This document shows positions 1-12,128 of a stretch of DNA of 64,000 nucleotides, piece by piece. The position numbers and the translations under genes are program-made. Position 1 is the first letter of the stretch. Every line of letters begins with the position of its first letter. The stretch is from assembly GCA_015039365.1 (NCBI GenBank), contig WION01000093.1, forward strand, positions 62,001 to 126,000, written 5' to 3'. A model generated the notes under the pieces. That model was not told the origin of the DNA. It made no database searches and saw only the letters and a program-made list of their open reading frames with translations. The stretch comes from Amanita rubescens (lineage: Eukaryota; Basidiomycota; Agaricomycetes; Agaricales; Amanitaceae).

Positions 1-2380
1 CTTATTTGGTAAGATGGGGAAATTCCAAATAAGGAAAGCAAGCTAGGATGCCATTTTTGGAAGGTTGTGAGGGTGTTTGTACATGTTATGGCACAATTTC
101 CTTTTTTGGAAAAAGTGTCAAACTTCCAAATAAGGCACAAAATGGGTCATTCAGGGTCGAATTTCCTAAAAAGGAAATGATTACATAATTTCAGGGTCAA
201 TCAATTGTGTAGCCTTGGTCAGTGGCTTTCTAAATGTGGTTGTATGACAGTGTTTGGTGTTGATTTCATTGAGATATCCACTGATTGATTTTCAGGGTCA
301 AATTTCCTAAAAAGGAAATGATGACATAATCTCAGGGTCAATCAATTGTGTAGCCTTGGTCAGTGGCTTTCTAAATGTGGTTGTATGACAATATTTGGTG
401 ATGATTTCATTGAGATATTCACCAATTGTTTTTCAGGGTCAAATTTCTAAAAAAGGAAATTGATAATGTAATGTGTGCTTTAGGATCCAGTGGCGCATTT
501 CCAAAAATGGAAATAGCGCCCTTCGGACTTGCCATTTTGGGACATATCTGCTCACTGTTGGTGATGATGAGCAGAAAGAAATTGCAATATCTCCCTTAAT
601 ACTGAATGTTTTTGTGGCGCGTTTTTTGGAACATATTCCTTATATGTATATGCACCTATCCACTATGTTAGAATGTAAAAAATGCGAGTGGTTTCTGTCA
701 GAATGCAACATGTCTTGCTCACTGTTGTCAACAGTGAGGAGCAAGAAATGACAATATCTCCACCAATACTGGTTATTTGTGTGGCGCTTTTTTTGGTATG
801 TCCCCATTAGGCATATAGGAAGGTAGTTGGCATGTTAGAATGCAAATAGTATGTACCAATCAGCCATAAATAAAATTGGTGCGCTCACTGTCTGCCATGA
901 TGAGCAGCCATATCTCCACCAAAACAAGATCTTTTTGTGGCGCTGTTTTGGATTTTGATTTCTTATGATAACAGAGTGTCATTCAGGGTGTCTGGAAGGA
1001 GATTGCCCTGCTGATTAATGTGTAACTTCCAGTTTCATGATAAATGTCTGAACATGATACAGAAAGAGTGGCTGACAAGTTGACATGTCAGGATAAATGG
1101 GACATTCCACTTGATCTTGCCTAGGGATCCTCTGTTGTGACCCTCCCAATGTTTATCTTTGTTATGTGTGATCCCAAATCAAAAAAAGCGCCACAGAAAG
1201 ATCTTGTTTTGGTGGAGATATGGCTGCTCATCATGGCAGACAGTGAGCACACCAATTTCATTTTGGCATGATTGGTGCATAGAATTTGCATTCTAACATG
1301 CCAACTACCTTCCTATATGCCTAATGGGGACATACCAAAAAAAGCGCCACACAAATAACCAGTATTGGTGGAGATATTGTCATTTCTTGCTCCTCACTGT
1401 TGACAACAGTGAGCAAGACATGTTGCATTCTGACAGAAACCACTCGCATTTTTTACATTCTAACATAGTGGATAGGTGCATATACATATAAGGAATATGT
1501 TCCAAAAAACGCGCCACAAAAACATTCAGTATTAAGGGAGATATTGCAATTTCTTTCTGCTCATCATCACCAACAGTGAGCAGATATGTCCCAAAATGGC
1601 AAGTCCGAAGGGCGCTATTTCCATTTTTGGAAATGCGCCACTGGATCCTAAAGCACACATTACATTATCAATTTCCTTTTTTAGAAATTTGACCCTGAAA
1701 AACAATTGGTGAATATCTCAATGAAATCATCACCAAATATTGTCATACAACCACATTTAGAAAGCCACTGACCAAGGCTACACAATTGATTGACCCTGAG
1801 ATTATGTCATCATTTCCTTTTTAGGAAATTTGACCCTGAAAATCAATCAGTGGATATCTCAATGAAATCAACACCAAACACTGTCATACAACCACATTTA
1901 GAAAGCCACTGACCAAGGCTACACAATTGATTGACCCTGAAATTATGTAATCATTTCCTTTTTAGGAAATTCGACCCTGAATGACCCATTTTGTGCCTTA
2001 TTTGGAAGTTTGACACTTTTTCCAAAAAAGGAAATTGTGCCATAACATGTACAAACACCCTCACAACCTTCCAAAAATGGCATCCTAGCTTGCTTTCCTT
2101 ATTTGGAATTTCCCCATCTTACCAAATAAGGCAATTATCCCCTTGTTCCTTTCTTTTGATCCATTTCCCATGTCATAACATGTACAAACATATCCCCACC
2201 TTCCAGAAATGGTAATGCTTCATTTTTAGGTGTGGGAAACTGGACTTGGTGCAAAATCGCTCTATATAATTTCAGTAATTATTGAAAGTGTGCCACAAAG
2301 CCTGAATGCTTGCTAACTGGCAAGGGTGACTCAATGAGTCACCACTGCTAAGTCGCAAAATTTCGCCGGCTGAACAGGTG
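1..2380. mobile_element. Giant palindromic (foldback) element P1, cut by the window edge
   Basis: Positions x and 2131-x are inverted copies, so bases 1-965 pair with about 1166-2131. The right arm continues to 2380, ending in the same terminal motif (GGCT[T/G]AACAGGTG) as P2 at 22948-25275, so about 250 bp of the left arm lies outside the window. The unpaired centre is only about 200 bp. Mirror-image open frames at 473-751 (+) and 1380-1658 (-) are identical because of the palindrome and are not evidence of a gene. No transposase is visible, so it is non-autonomous. The element class is not clear from sequence; the P2 copy has an 8-bp target duplication. Confidence 0.85.
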
Positions 2381-3362
2381 GAGATTATGACGAGGATCTC
2401 ACCAACGAAGTTGTTGGTAGCGAGCCTCGCCGACGCCAGCCGAAACGCACCAAGAGGTGGGAATTAATGAAAACATCGATTCAAACGTACTGATGAACAG
2501 ACAGGGCAACGTACTAGTGCAAACGGTCAAGCAGTTCGGCAGTCCCATCCACTGTATTCTTAGCCTGTCAGGCCTTTGTTATCCTGCGGCGCATCGATGG
2601 GTTCTTTGTTTCGTGTCCACGTAATTTGCTTTCAACCATTCTCACAGTGGTAATTTGTGCCTTACATTATATTTTTATAACATGATCATAATTTGTGCCC
2701 AAGTCCGAGTTATGAGTTAGAAACGACGCACATCGGAAGTAGTCTTGAGATACCTAAGAGGGGCCCTCCTCTCTTTGGCCCTCTCTTTACGTTCTCTTTG
2801 ATCTCTCTTTGGCCTGCCACTTTGGGAAGGTGCACGTGGGCATTGTCTCGACTAAATCCCAGAATGGATTGTGCGAAATCTGGAAGGGGTAGGACCGTAA
2901 CGAGGGTAGGATTGAAGTAAAAGTCTATTTGTGCCTGACTACGAAGTGCCGTTTGGAAACAACATACAGAATGAACAGGAACTAATGAATAAGTAAACGA
3001 GAGTAGCATCCTAGTGGGGGTGGAGTAAGTCCCAGAGCACGCCAATGAGACGCTTGAGCCTGTCGTCCTAAGTCGTATACGCCGTGAACTCTTTGATATT
3101 AAGGCACCGCGTGCCGAGGTGGATGTTGCGTTCGGTGGCTGCCGGAGGGTTAACAGGGATGGCGAGGTAGAGGTCCTCCGAGTCACTGTTGGAATGAGAG
3201 GTCAAGTTGAACAAACTTCTTGCAGTCTTGATTTGAACGCCTTCGAAAATGCGCGGAAAGACCTTCCACGGTGCGGAAGAGCTGTTTAACGTCAGTGTAG
3301 GAAAAAGCCGGCATCAGCGTCAACAACGGACCAGGAGACGTTCTTGACTCTGACCGGTAGGT
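2381..3362. other. Unassigned stretch, no supported gene
   Basis: Sequence to the right of P1. Open frames exist (minus 2710-3186, plus 2693-2920) but show no recognisable motif, are low in complexity and overlap on both strands. I see no transposon end or RNA gene here. Confidence 0.4.
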
Positions 3363-3687
3363 CCTAGCTGACAAAGACGGCGAGGGTGGAATCATACAAG
3401 CAAAGACAAGAGGCAGAGTGCTGGACCAGTGCATAGATGATGATTTTCCGTGTAGGCAGTGGTGTCGAGCACAGTCAATCGTTATCAGCCTGATCAGGAG
3501 GTAAAAAGGCAGTAAACATGCACCCTAGCTGACAAAGACGGCGAGGGTGGAATTATACAAGCAAAGACGAGAGTCAGAGTGCTGGACCAGTGAATAGATG
3601 ATGATTTCCCGTGTAGGCAGTGGTGTCGAACGCTGTCAATCGTTATCAGCCTGATCAGGAGGTAAAAAGGCAGTAAACACGCACCCC
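3363..3687. repeat. Two tandem copies of a 160-bp unit
   Basis: The unit starting CCTAGCTGACAAAGACGG at 3363 is repeated at 3523 with a few substitutions. Both copies end near GCAGTAAACA[T/C]GCA. No transposon termini are visible. It is probably a local tandem duplication inside decayed repeat DNA. Confidence 0.85.
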
Positions 3688-3689
3688 AC

Positions 3690-4085
3690 TGCCCGATGTG
3701 CCTGTCATATTGCTGAGAGTTTATACAGACGCATATCTTACCAACTGCATGAGCGAGCGGGGCCAGCTGAACTGTTGGGGATCGTCGACGAAAATGCGCC
3801 GAAACCCCACGGTGACCCGTGTGAAAGGATATGCCTAAATTAGGCATATCATCTGATGATTCGCACCTGTCATGCTTGTCATATTGCTGAGAGTTTATAC
3901 AGATGCATGCCTTATCATCAACTGCACAAGTGGGGCCAGCTGAACTGTTGGGCAGATTGTGGGATGAAAGTGTGAAAGGACATGTCCAAATTAGGCATAT
4001 CATCTGAATTCGCACCTCACAGTGTTGTGCCTGTCATATTGCTGAGAGTTTATACAGATGTATGCCATGCAGCATCTGTTATTTG
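3690..4085. repeat. Three imperfect tandem copies of a 155-175 bp unit
   Basis: The motif GTCATATTGCTGAGAGTTTA recurs at about 3703, 3877 and 4031, followed in the first two copies by GGCCAGCTGAACTGTTGGG and by AAATTAGGCATATCATCTGA. The copies differ by indels. Open frames on the minus strand through this array (3494-4015) are products of the repeat. Confidence 0.8.
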
Positions 4086-4573
4086 GGGTGGATGTAACTG
4101 AGTGTAGAAAATGCTCTCTGACAATATCCATATTGCTTCAAACGATGTGAGACAGCTAATCTTATCTAATCACCCCCCCCTGATGCAACTGATTGTAAAA
4201 AATGCTCTCTGGCAATATCCATAGGACCATATTATCTCAAAAGACCTATGCGAGATAGCTAATCTTATCTAATCATCCCCCTGATGCAACTGAGTGTAAA
4301 AAATGCTCTCTGATGATATCCATATTGCCTCAAAGACCTACCTTCCATATATGGATGAGAAGGTGGGACTTGAGCCTCCTAACCTATTTTGGTATAGGTG
4401 CCTTTAATGGGTAGCAGAGAAACATATATGGTGAGAAAGAATTACTAAGTCAGGCAATTTTGGGGGCAGACTTAATGCTGGTAGGGGGTATTTCAAATGT
4501 TGAGTCATCTGATAGTGGGCTCATAGCAACTCAGCCCAGTATTAAATGGCTCAAATGGTGGGAGCTACAGGTG
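4085..4573. repeat. Three short repeats, then unassigned DNA up to the copia fragment
   Basis: The block AAATGCTCTCTG followed by ATATCCATA occurs at about 4109, 4199 and 4299, each followed by a run resembling AGCTAATCTTATCTAATCA or CCTCAAAGACC. From about 4345 to 4573 nothing recognisable is seen. At 4574 the sequence switches abruptly to an inverted copia leader. Confidence 0.7.
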
Positions 4574-5730
4574 CGATCGTGAACTGTGACAGGTCCACAA
4601 GTTGTGACACCGAATCTGGTGTCAGGGTTGACAACACAAACTGTCGTCCTGGAATAGGACGAAGATGGAATTGGTGCTGGTGTATCAATAAAAGTCTGGT
4701 CCCCTAAAATTAAGGGAAACGGTGGGATTGGAGCGTCGTAAGAAGGAGGTAATCTCCGGGCAGGAGGAAATGATTCTCCTTCGGCTTTGTAAACTGGTAG
4801 CGGAGTACTAGTTTCGGAATCCAGTTTTCTTTCCTAAAAGAGAATTTAATGAGCTTAAAGCTTAATTAAAGCTAAAAGTCTAATTCGTCTTTATTAAGTT
4901 ACCAGGGTGCCATAGACTAGAATGTCAGACTATATAGAGTTCCTCGGTTACGAGTACAGTCCATATTCGGTTAAACCAACCGACCCTGAGTAACTTAGTT
5001 ACAAGCCAAGCTTAGATAAAGCTCAGGTCCACAGGTCCACTCGGTCTTGAAAGCTCGGATTATCCCTGAATGCTGTAAATGACATGCAAAATCAATCGCT
5101 GGCTCAAGCACTCTTGGGCGAACCACGGTTTTACCCGTTGCGATTGTAAATAGAAATAATGTCTGGTCCATAAACCCCCCAGACCATTATATAAGCACGA
5201 CCAGTAATCAATATGAAACTTCTAAATGGGATTATGGGATCACCATAGAGCCCAAACTTAGAATGATCCTAACGATCATTCCGACTAAAGGAGTCCCTAA
5301 GGGCTCATCCTTAATAGACTGCGTGTACCACCCCCAATGAGGTGTCAGCACGTCCTTTATACTAGAAGTTTCTATATACGAGCCATATTGTATTATAAAG
5401 CCTCTAGGGGCTTATGATGTTATATCGTGCATGAATACCCCAGTCACATCACAGAGGGCAAGTATAACTCTGTGGGGGCCGACGTTGCCATGCCAGCGTC
5501 GAGAAACATAGGTAATACCCTTATCCCTGGGTGTCTAGGAGATCCCCCTAAAGCCCTAGGGTCCGGGCGCATGTCATTAGCACATATGCCATATCAAGGA
5601 TCAGTGATATCAAGATGATAAGACCATATCAGGCTCGCTGCGATACTATACCAGTGGGACATCATGTCGGATGACGAGCAAGCGAGCGGCGATGTGGGTC
5701 CTGGCAATATCGACGGCGGGGCCCATAACC

Positions 5731-6137
5731 TGACGAAGAAGACAGGTCTACGCGAGAGCGTGTCCACAGCATGAGCAGGTGCAATAGCTTACCTATTGCG
5801 ATATGATCTTAACACTACCCTTCGGCATAGTAGTGATAGTAAGAGGAAGAGAATGGATTGTCCTATTCTACGATACAGGACAGGTTTATATACTAAGAGA
5901 GAACAAATATGTGTCTACATATGTGTAAGCGTATAGTATAGATGAGAAGATATGGTGTGCTAAGCACACCATAAGGTGTGATCATGAGTCTATCATGATA
6001 TCACCATGATATCATAATGAAGTCATTATGATGTCATCTCTATGTCATACATAAAGGATGATGCGAGCGATATGAGTAATATTGATTGTAGTCAATCAGT
6101 AGTTAATCATTCTATAAATATAATTCTATATTTAACA
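5731..6137 (-). repeat. Copia LTR, inverted
   Basis: 407 bp, reverse complement of the LTR at 41575-41982. Read on the minus strand it starts TGTTAAATATAG and ends TCTTCTTCGTCA. It keeps a GTAAGT donor-like site near its 3' end. Confidence 0.9.
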
Positions 6138-6950
6138 ATTTTGATGTCCCAATTTTCATCAAACCCGTCCCAAGAACACATTCAAAAAGCCTTGTATATA
6201 GTCAAATACATTGCTCATACCTTAAACGTCAAAATTGTTTATAACACCAAAGGCAATAATAAATTTAGAGCCTACGCTGATGCTGACTGGGCCGCTGATC
6301 GTAATACACGACGATCTATAAACGGTTATGTCTTAATGTTAGCTGGTGGTGCGGTAGCTTGGACGAGTAGAAAACAAAAGACTGTAGCTCTGTCTTCGAC
6401 TGAAGCAAAATACATATCTTTATCAGATGCTGCAAGATAAATTGCATGGGTTGAAAATCTATTTTACGAAATAGGTGCACCCATTAAAAGCATCTTACTT
6501 AGCGTAGATAACCAAGGCGCTATATTTTGGGCACAAAATCCTGCACAAGAACATCGTTCTAAACACATCGATATTCGCTATCATTTCGTTCGCGAGTTAA
6601 TCGAGACTAAAAAGGTAGTCCTCGAATATATACCAACAAACGAGCAAAATGCGGATCTCATGACTAAGAATTTATCCTTTGAAAAGGTCAAATTCTTTAG
6701 AGAACGATTGGGACTTTCATTAGATGAATATCCGACTTCAACAAATTCTTTAATCAGAAGACCAGATAAAATGGATTCTGATGAAATCCGTGATTTGACG
6801 AAATTGATTCTTGATTGGCAAAATCTTGAATTAGATGGAATAGACCGTCTATCACATGAGAAGTTGATGGAACTTCTAGAAAATCTTCTTGATGAATTTG
6901 AATCGGCTATGGATCCTTTCTATGATGAAAACATCATAGACTTTAAATAA
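6138..6950 (+). pseudogene. Copia pol fragment: end of RT and RNase H, with a nonsense codon
   Basis: About 90% identical to bases 48467-49279 of the intact copia gag-pol. It contains the RNase H signature (DADWAADRNTRRSING, SSTEAKYISLSDAAR) and the C-terminal tail ending FYDENIIDFK. A TAA at 6438-6440 replaces the CAG of the intact copy, so the RNase H domain is cut in mid-domain, and everything upstream of the LTR junction is missing. It cannot encode a working enzyme. Confidence 0.9.
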
Positions 6951-6972
6951 AGGATATCTAAGCGAAGGGGTG

Positions 6973-7379
6973 TGTTAAATATAGAATTATATTTATAGAA
7001 TGATTAACTATTGATTGACTACAATCAAAGTTACTCATATCGCTTGCGTCATCCTTTATGTATGACATAGAGATGACATCATAATGACTTCATTATGATA
7101 TCATGGTGACATCATGATAAACTCATGATCACATCTTATGGTGTGCTTAGCACGCCATATCTTCTCATCTATACTATACACTTACACATATGTATACACA
7201 TATTTGTTTCCTCTTAGTATATAAACCTGTCCTGTATTGTAGAATAGGACAATCCATTCTCTTCCTCTTACTATCACTACTACGCCGAAGGGTAGTGCTA
7301 AGATCATATCGCAATAGGTAAGCTATTGCACCTGCTCATGCTGTGGACACGCTCTCGCGTAGACCTGTCTTCTTCGTCA
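6973..7379 (+). repeat. Copia LTR, forward (right end of the rearranged copy)
   Basis: 407 bp, TGTTAAATATAG to TTCTTCGTCA. It is preceded by the polypurine tract GCGAAGGGG. The right junction lies at 7379/7380, where the integrase of gypsy W begins. Confidence 0.9.
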
Positions 7380-7558
7380 GTAACTTGGCACGAAAGAGTG
7401 TATATCCCTGTTGTACGAAAACTCCGAGAACAGTTCATAGCGGAACATCACAGATGGGGGCATTCAGGAGTGGATAAGACGATAGAATTAATGTTGCGGA
7501 ACTATTGGTGGCCCGGACTACGAAGAGATGTGGAAGACTATGTACAAAGTTGTAGGAC
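7380..7558 (+). pseudogene. W integrase, zinc-binding (HHCC) segment
   Basis: Frame reads VTWHERVYIPVVRKLREQF then HHRWGHSGVDKTIELM and NYWWPGLRRDVEDYVQSC. This is the H-x-H ... C half of the gypsy integrase HHCC zinc domain with the YWWPG signature. It stops inside the C-x2-C pair because X inserted at TSD aggac. The partner half (RTCQTAKPDRQKK) resumes at 37482. The upstream part of pol was lost at the copia junction. Confidence 0.85.
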
Positions 7559-7662
7559 TGTAACGGTTCTTACTTATTGGAACCTAATATGGTTCCAACT
7601 TATTCACTCCTTGCGTCTTGCACTGAATCAACGTATATTCGTGATACCGTGCGGTGACACGT

Positions 7663-8149
7663 TGAAACAATAAAGAGAAGGCCGACGTGGAACAGTGTTC
7701 GGCCAAAGGGGCTACGGAGGTCTGACCGATGTGCTTAAGTGCGATAGAGTGCCGAGAGCGAAGGAGAAGGAACGGAACGGTGACCGAGTCACCGAGCGAG
7801 AAGGAGAACGGAAATCGGACGCAAGGGAACGAGAAAGAGAGCGGAAGTGAGACCGGCTGTATATTCGATGTCCAACTACTACAGAAAATGCCATATATAT
7901 ACTACGAGGACATGAGGCTTACCTGCGACGAGCCTTCCTCCGAGTCCGTTGGTCTGTGCGCGTCTAGGTGCCCCGTTGCGTTCGAATATCGCTCAAGTTG
8001 CGGGAATGGCCCTGTCGGAATGTGGCCAAAGGTCGTTGGCGCGAAGGTTTGACTTTGGAAGCTTCCGTGATGCGTGATGTGATGCCGAGAATCGGAATGC
8101 GGTGTGCTTTGGTGTTTGGTTCCAACGTAGCCGGAACCGGCTCGTTACA
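7663..8149 (-). repeat. Y 3' LTR
   Basis: 487 bp, nearly identical to 22378-22864. An open frame inside it (7729-8052, +) is repeated in the other LTR and is not a gene. The interior 8150-8524 that follows contains only a low-complexity minus frame with an acidic EEEEK stretch and the purine-rich tract beside the LTR. Confidence 0.9.
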
Positions 8150-8524
8150 CCTCCCGGGGTCTTTTAATACTGACCTCCTGGTCAGGTCCGAGGAGATAAG
8201 AGGGCGATAAGAGATAGAGGGGAGTGGAGGGTGGGTTCTTCTCTTCCTCTTCTACAATCATGTCGGCCGTATCCGCAGGCGGTGGGAGCAGTGTCACGAA
8301 GCTGATAGCGCGCAAGCTGGACAAGCACGTCGAGGCGTTTGGCGTAGTGGCATCGGGGTCAGCGGAATTAGTGATCGTCGGTTGATTAAAGATGGTTGTA
8401 GGTGTGATATCGTGTATGTGCGGCGTAGTTGTATGTACGTTTGGCAGTCCTTCATTATTGACATGTTTGGTGGGCGACTGCGGATTCCGAGCGTCTCGTC
8501 TCCGTGTGGGCGATTCATCGACAA

Positions 8525-9014
8525 TTAAAAACCTGTTTTGACGGTATGTGCTCCGCATGTGCTGCAGGACGATCTCGGGCGTGTGACAAGGACGGCGGAG
8601 GTTTTAGATTCGGGGCAGGTGATCGTGATGTCCTGGTTGCCATTGGGGTAGTCGCGGGTGACGGCGGAGAGCAGGGTGAAGAATGGGCGGCCGAGTAAAA
8701 CTTCGTAAGGTGCGTCTTCCACGATGTATGCTTGGACTTGGACCGGTAATCCGCCGATAGTCAGGGTGAGGTTTTCGGTGATGCCAAGGGTCCAGTTCGA
8801 TGTGCCGTTAGCGGTTTCCATCATGATGCGCCTAGAAGCGGAATAGCCGGAGCCTGTGCGTTCCCATTTGTCCTTTCTGATGACGATTATCTGAGAGCCG
8901 TTGTCGACGACGCATTCGCATTTGACGGATCCGCTGAAAGTACCGTCTACGACTCGGAGGGTCTCGATAGGCTTAGTAGTGGCCATGAGAACATCGATCA
9001 GATCGTCTTCCGGG
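8525..9014 (-). CDS. Y retropepsin (aspartic protease), C-terminal part of the Gag-Pro polyprotein
   Basis: The conserved protease core reads CVVDNGSQIIVIRKDKW, where D-N-G replaces the common D-[ST]-G triad, followed by the flap region and APYEVLLGRPFFTLLS, the ILGRDFL-like C-terminal motif of retropepsins. The frame is open upstream to the Z insertion point at 9014 and joins the gag frame across Z and V. It would cleave the Gag precursor during particle assembly. The Asn in place of Ser/Thr is unusual but known in some aspartic proteases; activity is uncertain. It ends at a stop at 8525 with no RT behind it. Confidence 0.75.
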
Positions 9015-9465
9015 TGTTACAACACGGTACGGACTCCCGCATTATGCTTACATGATACGTCGGACATGTTTATTTCCTTTATGCATACTTTACTCGTCGT
9101 TCCCCTTATGCTCGATTCATACGGACTAACTCGTTCCCTTTTATATACCATCCTTGTTCCACATATGACGCCGTCTTTATACTTACTTTTGTACTTACGA
9201 TTATTCATTAATTAGTACGTCTCATTGTACTTGCTAGTATAAGTACCGCATGTATTCTAGAGTCGAACCCTAAGTTCGACTTAGCTGTTTATTGTCGTCT
9301 GGCAATATAACCGTACTCTTAACTCATCTACCACAATCGTCCTCAGATCCTAAGTCAACGCCTTGACTTAGTATTGAACTTATAATCTTAACGTTTGACT
9401 TAAGACTTGTAATCGTGACTAGAGTTGCCGCTGCAACTTAAGTTGAGATTAACGAGTTCGTAACA
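9015..9465 (+). repeat. Z 5' LTR
   Basis: 451 bp, same as 19247-19697. The mirrored open frames inside it (minus 9017-9208 and its copy at 19249-19440) belong to the LTR. Confidence 0.92.
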
Positions 9466-10222
9466 ATTAAGTCGAACTTATCAATAAGCCTGAACATCGA
9501 TTCATTGGCATTTGATAACATACACTTCGACGAACTTCCGGAAAGCCAGCCCGTAGGTTACTGGCCACGTTGTCAAAACGGATTGGAGAGCTCCACCGAA
9601 TAGAGCTACACGAGATCGTAAAGGGAACTACATTCTTGACGGATACTACGTCAGACTAAACGGTGCAAAACGAATCTGGGAAGATACAGGAGGAAATCCA
9701 GTTAAAGAAAAAGAATTCTGGATACCACAGAAAGAAACTAGACCTCCGAACGAATCATATTATTATTTCGCAGATCTATATCTTCAGGAACAGCACATCA
9801 GATTCGATCACCTCACAGAACGTTGGATAGCATCCGAAACACAAGAATTTGTCCCTAACGAATACTTCAACACCCCCATTTGGATAAAGGGAACTGTTGA
9901 CGCTCTACCAGAGAACTTAAGACCGAAAACTCTCCTTTCCATACAGACAAAAGGCAAAAAGAAAGCAAAATTTGGCCTAAACGATAGTGAATCCGAGAAA
10001 GAAGGAGAAACAGATCAAAAACCCGATCTATCCCTTGATTTTCTCAGTGATCTTTCAGTTGGAACGACACCAACACCTGCCCAACAACCGACCAATCCCG
10101 AACCAGATTCTTCGAACCCTAAAGAAGACGAAGAAGACCCATTTGACTCTGACAGAATCGAAGTAGACGAACCTAAACCCGACCCAACTCCACCACGAAG
10201 AGATCCATCACCCCCACCAAGG

Positions 10223-11281
10223 ATGTCTGGAGGAAGCACAGACCCTATACCTAACCCACGAACCCCTAGTCTCATCGGAGATCTTCCTGAATTCAAAGGG
10301 AAGCGAAAGGATGCCAACACATTCATAGAAGATATCGAAATCTTCTTTGATATGAACCCTGAACGGATGAACACAGACCGTTTAAAGATCCTTGCCGCCC
10401 TGAATAAAATCTCAGACGGAGCTAGACAATGGAAAAAGAATAAATTAGCAGAACTACGAAAATCTCGTGCCACCACCGAAGGAGGCATCACGAGACCTGC
10501 TTTATTCGATGACTGGGAAGCATTTAAACTGTCATTCTTGACAGATTGGGGAGAAGTTGATCCAAGTGGAAATGCATACACGAAAATTCTCAATCTACAG
10601 AACAGATCGTCTATGAAAGGAAAGAAACAGATGACCCTACCTAATTACGTTAATCAGTTCAAGGAACAAATCACGAAAGCCGGAATCGAAGGAGAAGCAG
10701 CATTCCATATGTTCGGAAAAGGACTTACAGCACCCGAGTTCGAAAAAGCAATGCTCATGAACCCAAAAACACTACAAGATTGGTACGACATTGCTATCAA
10801 ACTCGACAACATCCGAACCCATTCATATGCTTATTCCCCTCGATCTGGAAATGGTCATTCATCATCCTCTCATAACGACGAATCATGGGCCATGCAGATC
10901 GATCATAAATTTCTGGAATACGAAGAAGACCCAGAATTAGAACTTACGATCAGATCTATGTCCAAAGAAGAAAGAGAACGCTACATCAAAGACGGTTTAT
11001 GTTTTATCTGCGGAATCAAAGGACACATGTCAGGGCAATGCCCGAAGAAGAAAAGAAACAAAGGGAAAGGCCGATTTAAAGGAGGAAGGAAAAGAGGATT
11101 CACGCCCAAACGTCACATTCGAGCCACATCAAATGATGGTGACGGAAATTGGGAAGAAGAAGAAGTCCGAGAGTCTAAACCAAATTACACCAAGAACATC
11201 CGAGCGCTGATGAAAGGGATGTCAACCGACGAAAAGAATGATCTATTACTATCTCTTGCCGATGATAACGAGGATTTTTGA
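10223..11281 (+). CDS. Z Gag with CCHC zinc knuckle
   Basis: The Gag polyprotein forms the particle and binds the element RNA. From the first ATG (10223) it is 352 aa. It has a retrotransposon gag helical core (residues about 15-190), then the zinc knuckle CFICGIKGHMSGQC and a basic KKKRNKGKGRFKGGRKRG tail. The same frame is open upstream to about 9556 (220 more codons) without any ATG and reads like real protein (for example DGYYVRLNGAKRIWEDTGG). The true N-terminus may therefore lie upstream through splicing or non-AUG start. It ends at TGA 11279-11281; pol overlaps in the -1 frame at GATTTTTGA. Confidence 0.85.
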   Translation: MSGGSTDPIPNPRTPSLIGDLPEFKGKRKDANTFIEDIEIFFDMNPERMNTDRLKILAALNKISDGARQWKKNKLAELRKSRATTEGGITRPALFDDWEAFKLSFLTDWGEVDPSGNAYTKILNLQNRSSMKGKKQMTLPNYVNQFKEQITKAGIEGEAAFHMFGKGLTAPEFEKAMLMNPKTLQDWYDIAIKLDNIRTHSYAYSPRSGNGHSSSSHNDESWAMQIDHKFLEYEEDPELELTIRSMSKEERERYIKDGLCFICGIKGHMSGQCPKKKRNKGKGRFKGGRKRGFTPKRHIRATSNDGDGNWEEEEVRESKPNYTKNIRALMKGMSTDEKNDLLLSLADDNEDF

Positions 11282-12128
11282 CAGTGGGACTCATGACAGT
11301 GGATGAAGTCTCAGAAACATCAGATTCAACTCTCGATATATCTCATGTAACAGTACAATCTATTTCGAAACGAAGATTATCTGTCCCTATCAAAGTTGAA
11401 ACTGAAAACAACACTGAAAACCTCGTTGCCCTTGTCGACTGCGGAGCCGAAGGGATATTTATCGACAAAAGGATAGCACACAAATGGAGAAAACGAAAAA
11501 CTCCACGACCAATTAGAGTTTATAACGTCGATGGCACCATAAACAAAGAAGGAGAAATCGATGAACAATGTCTAATCACCTTCGAAATGAACGGAAAACG
11601 CATGACCGAATGGTTTCACGTATCAGCAATAGGAAAACAAACGATTATACTGGGGCTTCCTTGGCTAGAGAAGCATAACCCTGACGTAAATTGGAGAGAA
11701 AAGACTCTAGAGTTCCGAGACTCTGAACAGGACAAGATCAAGGCATCACTTCGGAGCATCTGTCAACAGATCGACAGAATAGCTATGCCTGAACAGGAAG
11801 AAGATCTCGTTATCGGATATTTGATGTCACACAAAGGATCACAGACGACAGATCACAGATGGAACACGCATACATTTGAGGATATAGGAAGCTGGTCAGA
11901 AGACGAATACGACCAAGTAACTATCGCACGATATACACCAGCTCAACAAATGGAACACAAATACCATCAAACAGAGGAGGTTTACACGCTCCCTCCTGAA
12001 TACTCGGCATGGAAAGATGTATTCGAGAAAAAAGCAAGTGAACGATTCCCGGAAAGCCGATCTTGGGATCACCAGATAGAACTTCGCGATGATTTCATAC
12101 CAAAAAGAGGAAAAATCTATCCCTTATC
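11278..12128 (+). CDS. Z Pol, protease and start of RT (5' part before T1)
   Basis: The frame begins in -1 relation to gag at a T5 run overlapping the gag stop. It contains the protease active site VALVDCGAEGIFIDKR (D-C-G-A) and the IILGLPWLEKHNPDVNW motif that closes gypsy proteases, then the linker to RT ending DFIPKRGKIYPLS. T1 inserted after codon TTA-TC (TSD cccttatc). The frame resumes unchanged at 14685, so one excision would restore it. Confidence 0.88.

Larger units (their letters stand above)
4574..7379 (+). mobile_element. Rearranged Ty1/copia copy with one LTR inverted
   Basis: Compared with the intact copia element at 41575-49713, this copy reads, left to right: 5' leader in reverse complement (4574-5730), LTR in reverse complement (5731-6137), the last part of pol in forward orientation (6138-6950), and a forward LTR (6973-7379). 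The inverted LTR joins pol exactly at its own terminus (ATTTAACA), at the point matching base 48467 of the intact copy. That is what strand transfer of an LTR end into the element's own DNA would give (autointegration, inference). The left end stops inside the leader without an LTR. Confidence 0.85.

Noticed and set aside
473..1658. Identical 92-codon open frames on opposite strands (473-751 +, 1380-1658 -), also in P2
   Set aside because: They are mirror images produced by the palindrome and have no protein-like features.
2710..3186. 158-codon minus-strand frame
   Set aside because: Low-complexity composition, overlapping plus-strand frame, no motif and no splice context.
7729..8052. 107-codon frame repeated at 22444-22767
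   Set aside because: Lies wholly inside the LTRs of Y, so its repetition reflects the LTR, not a gene.
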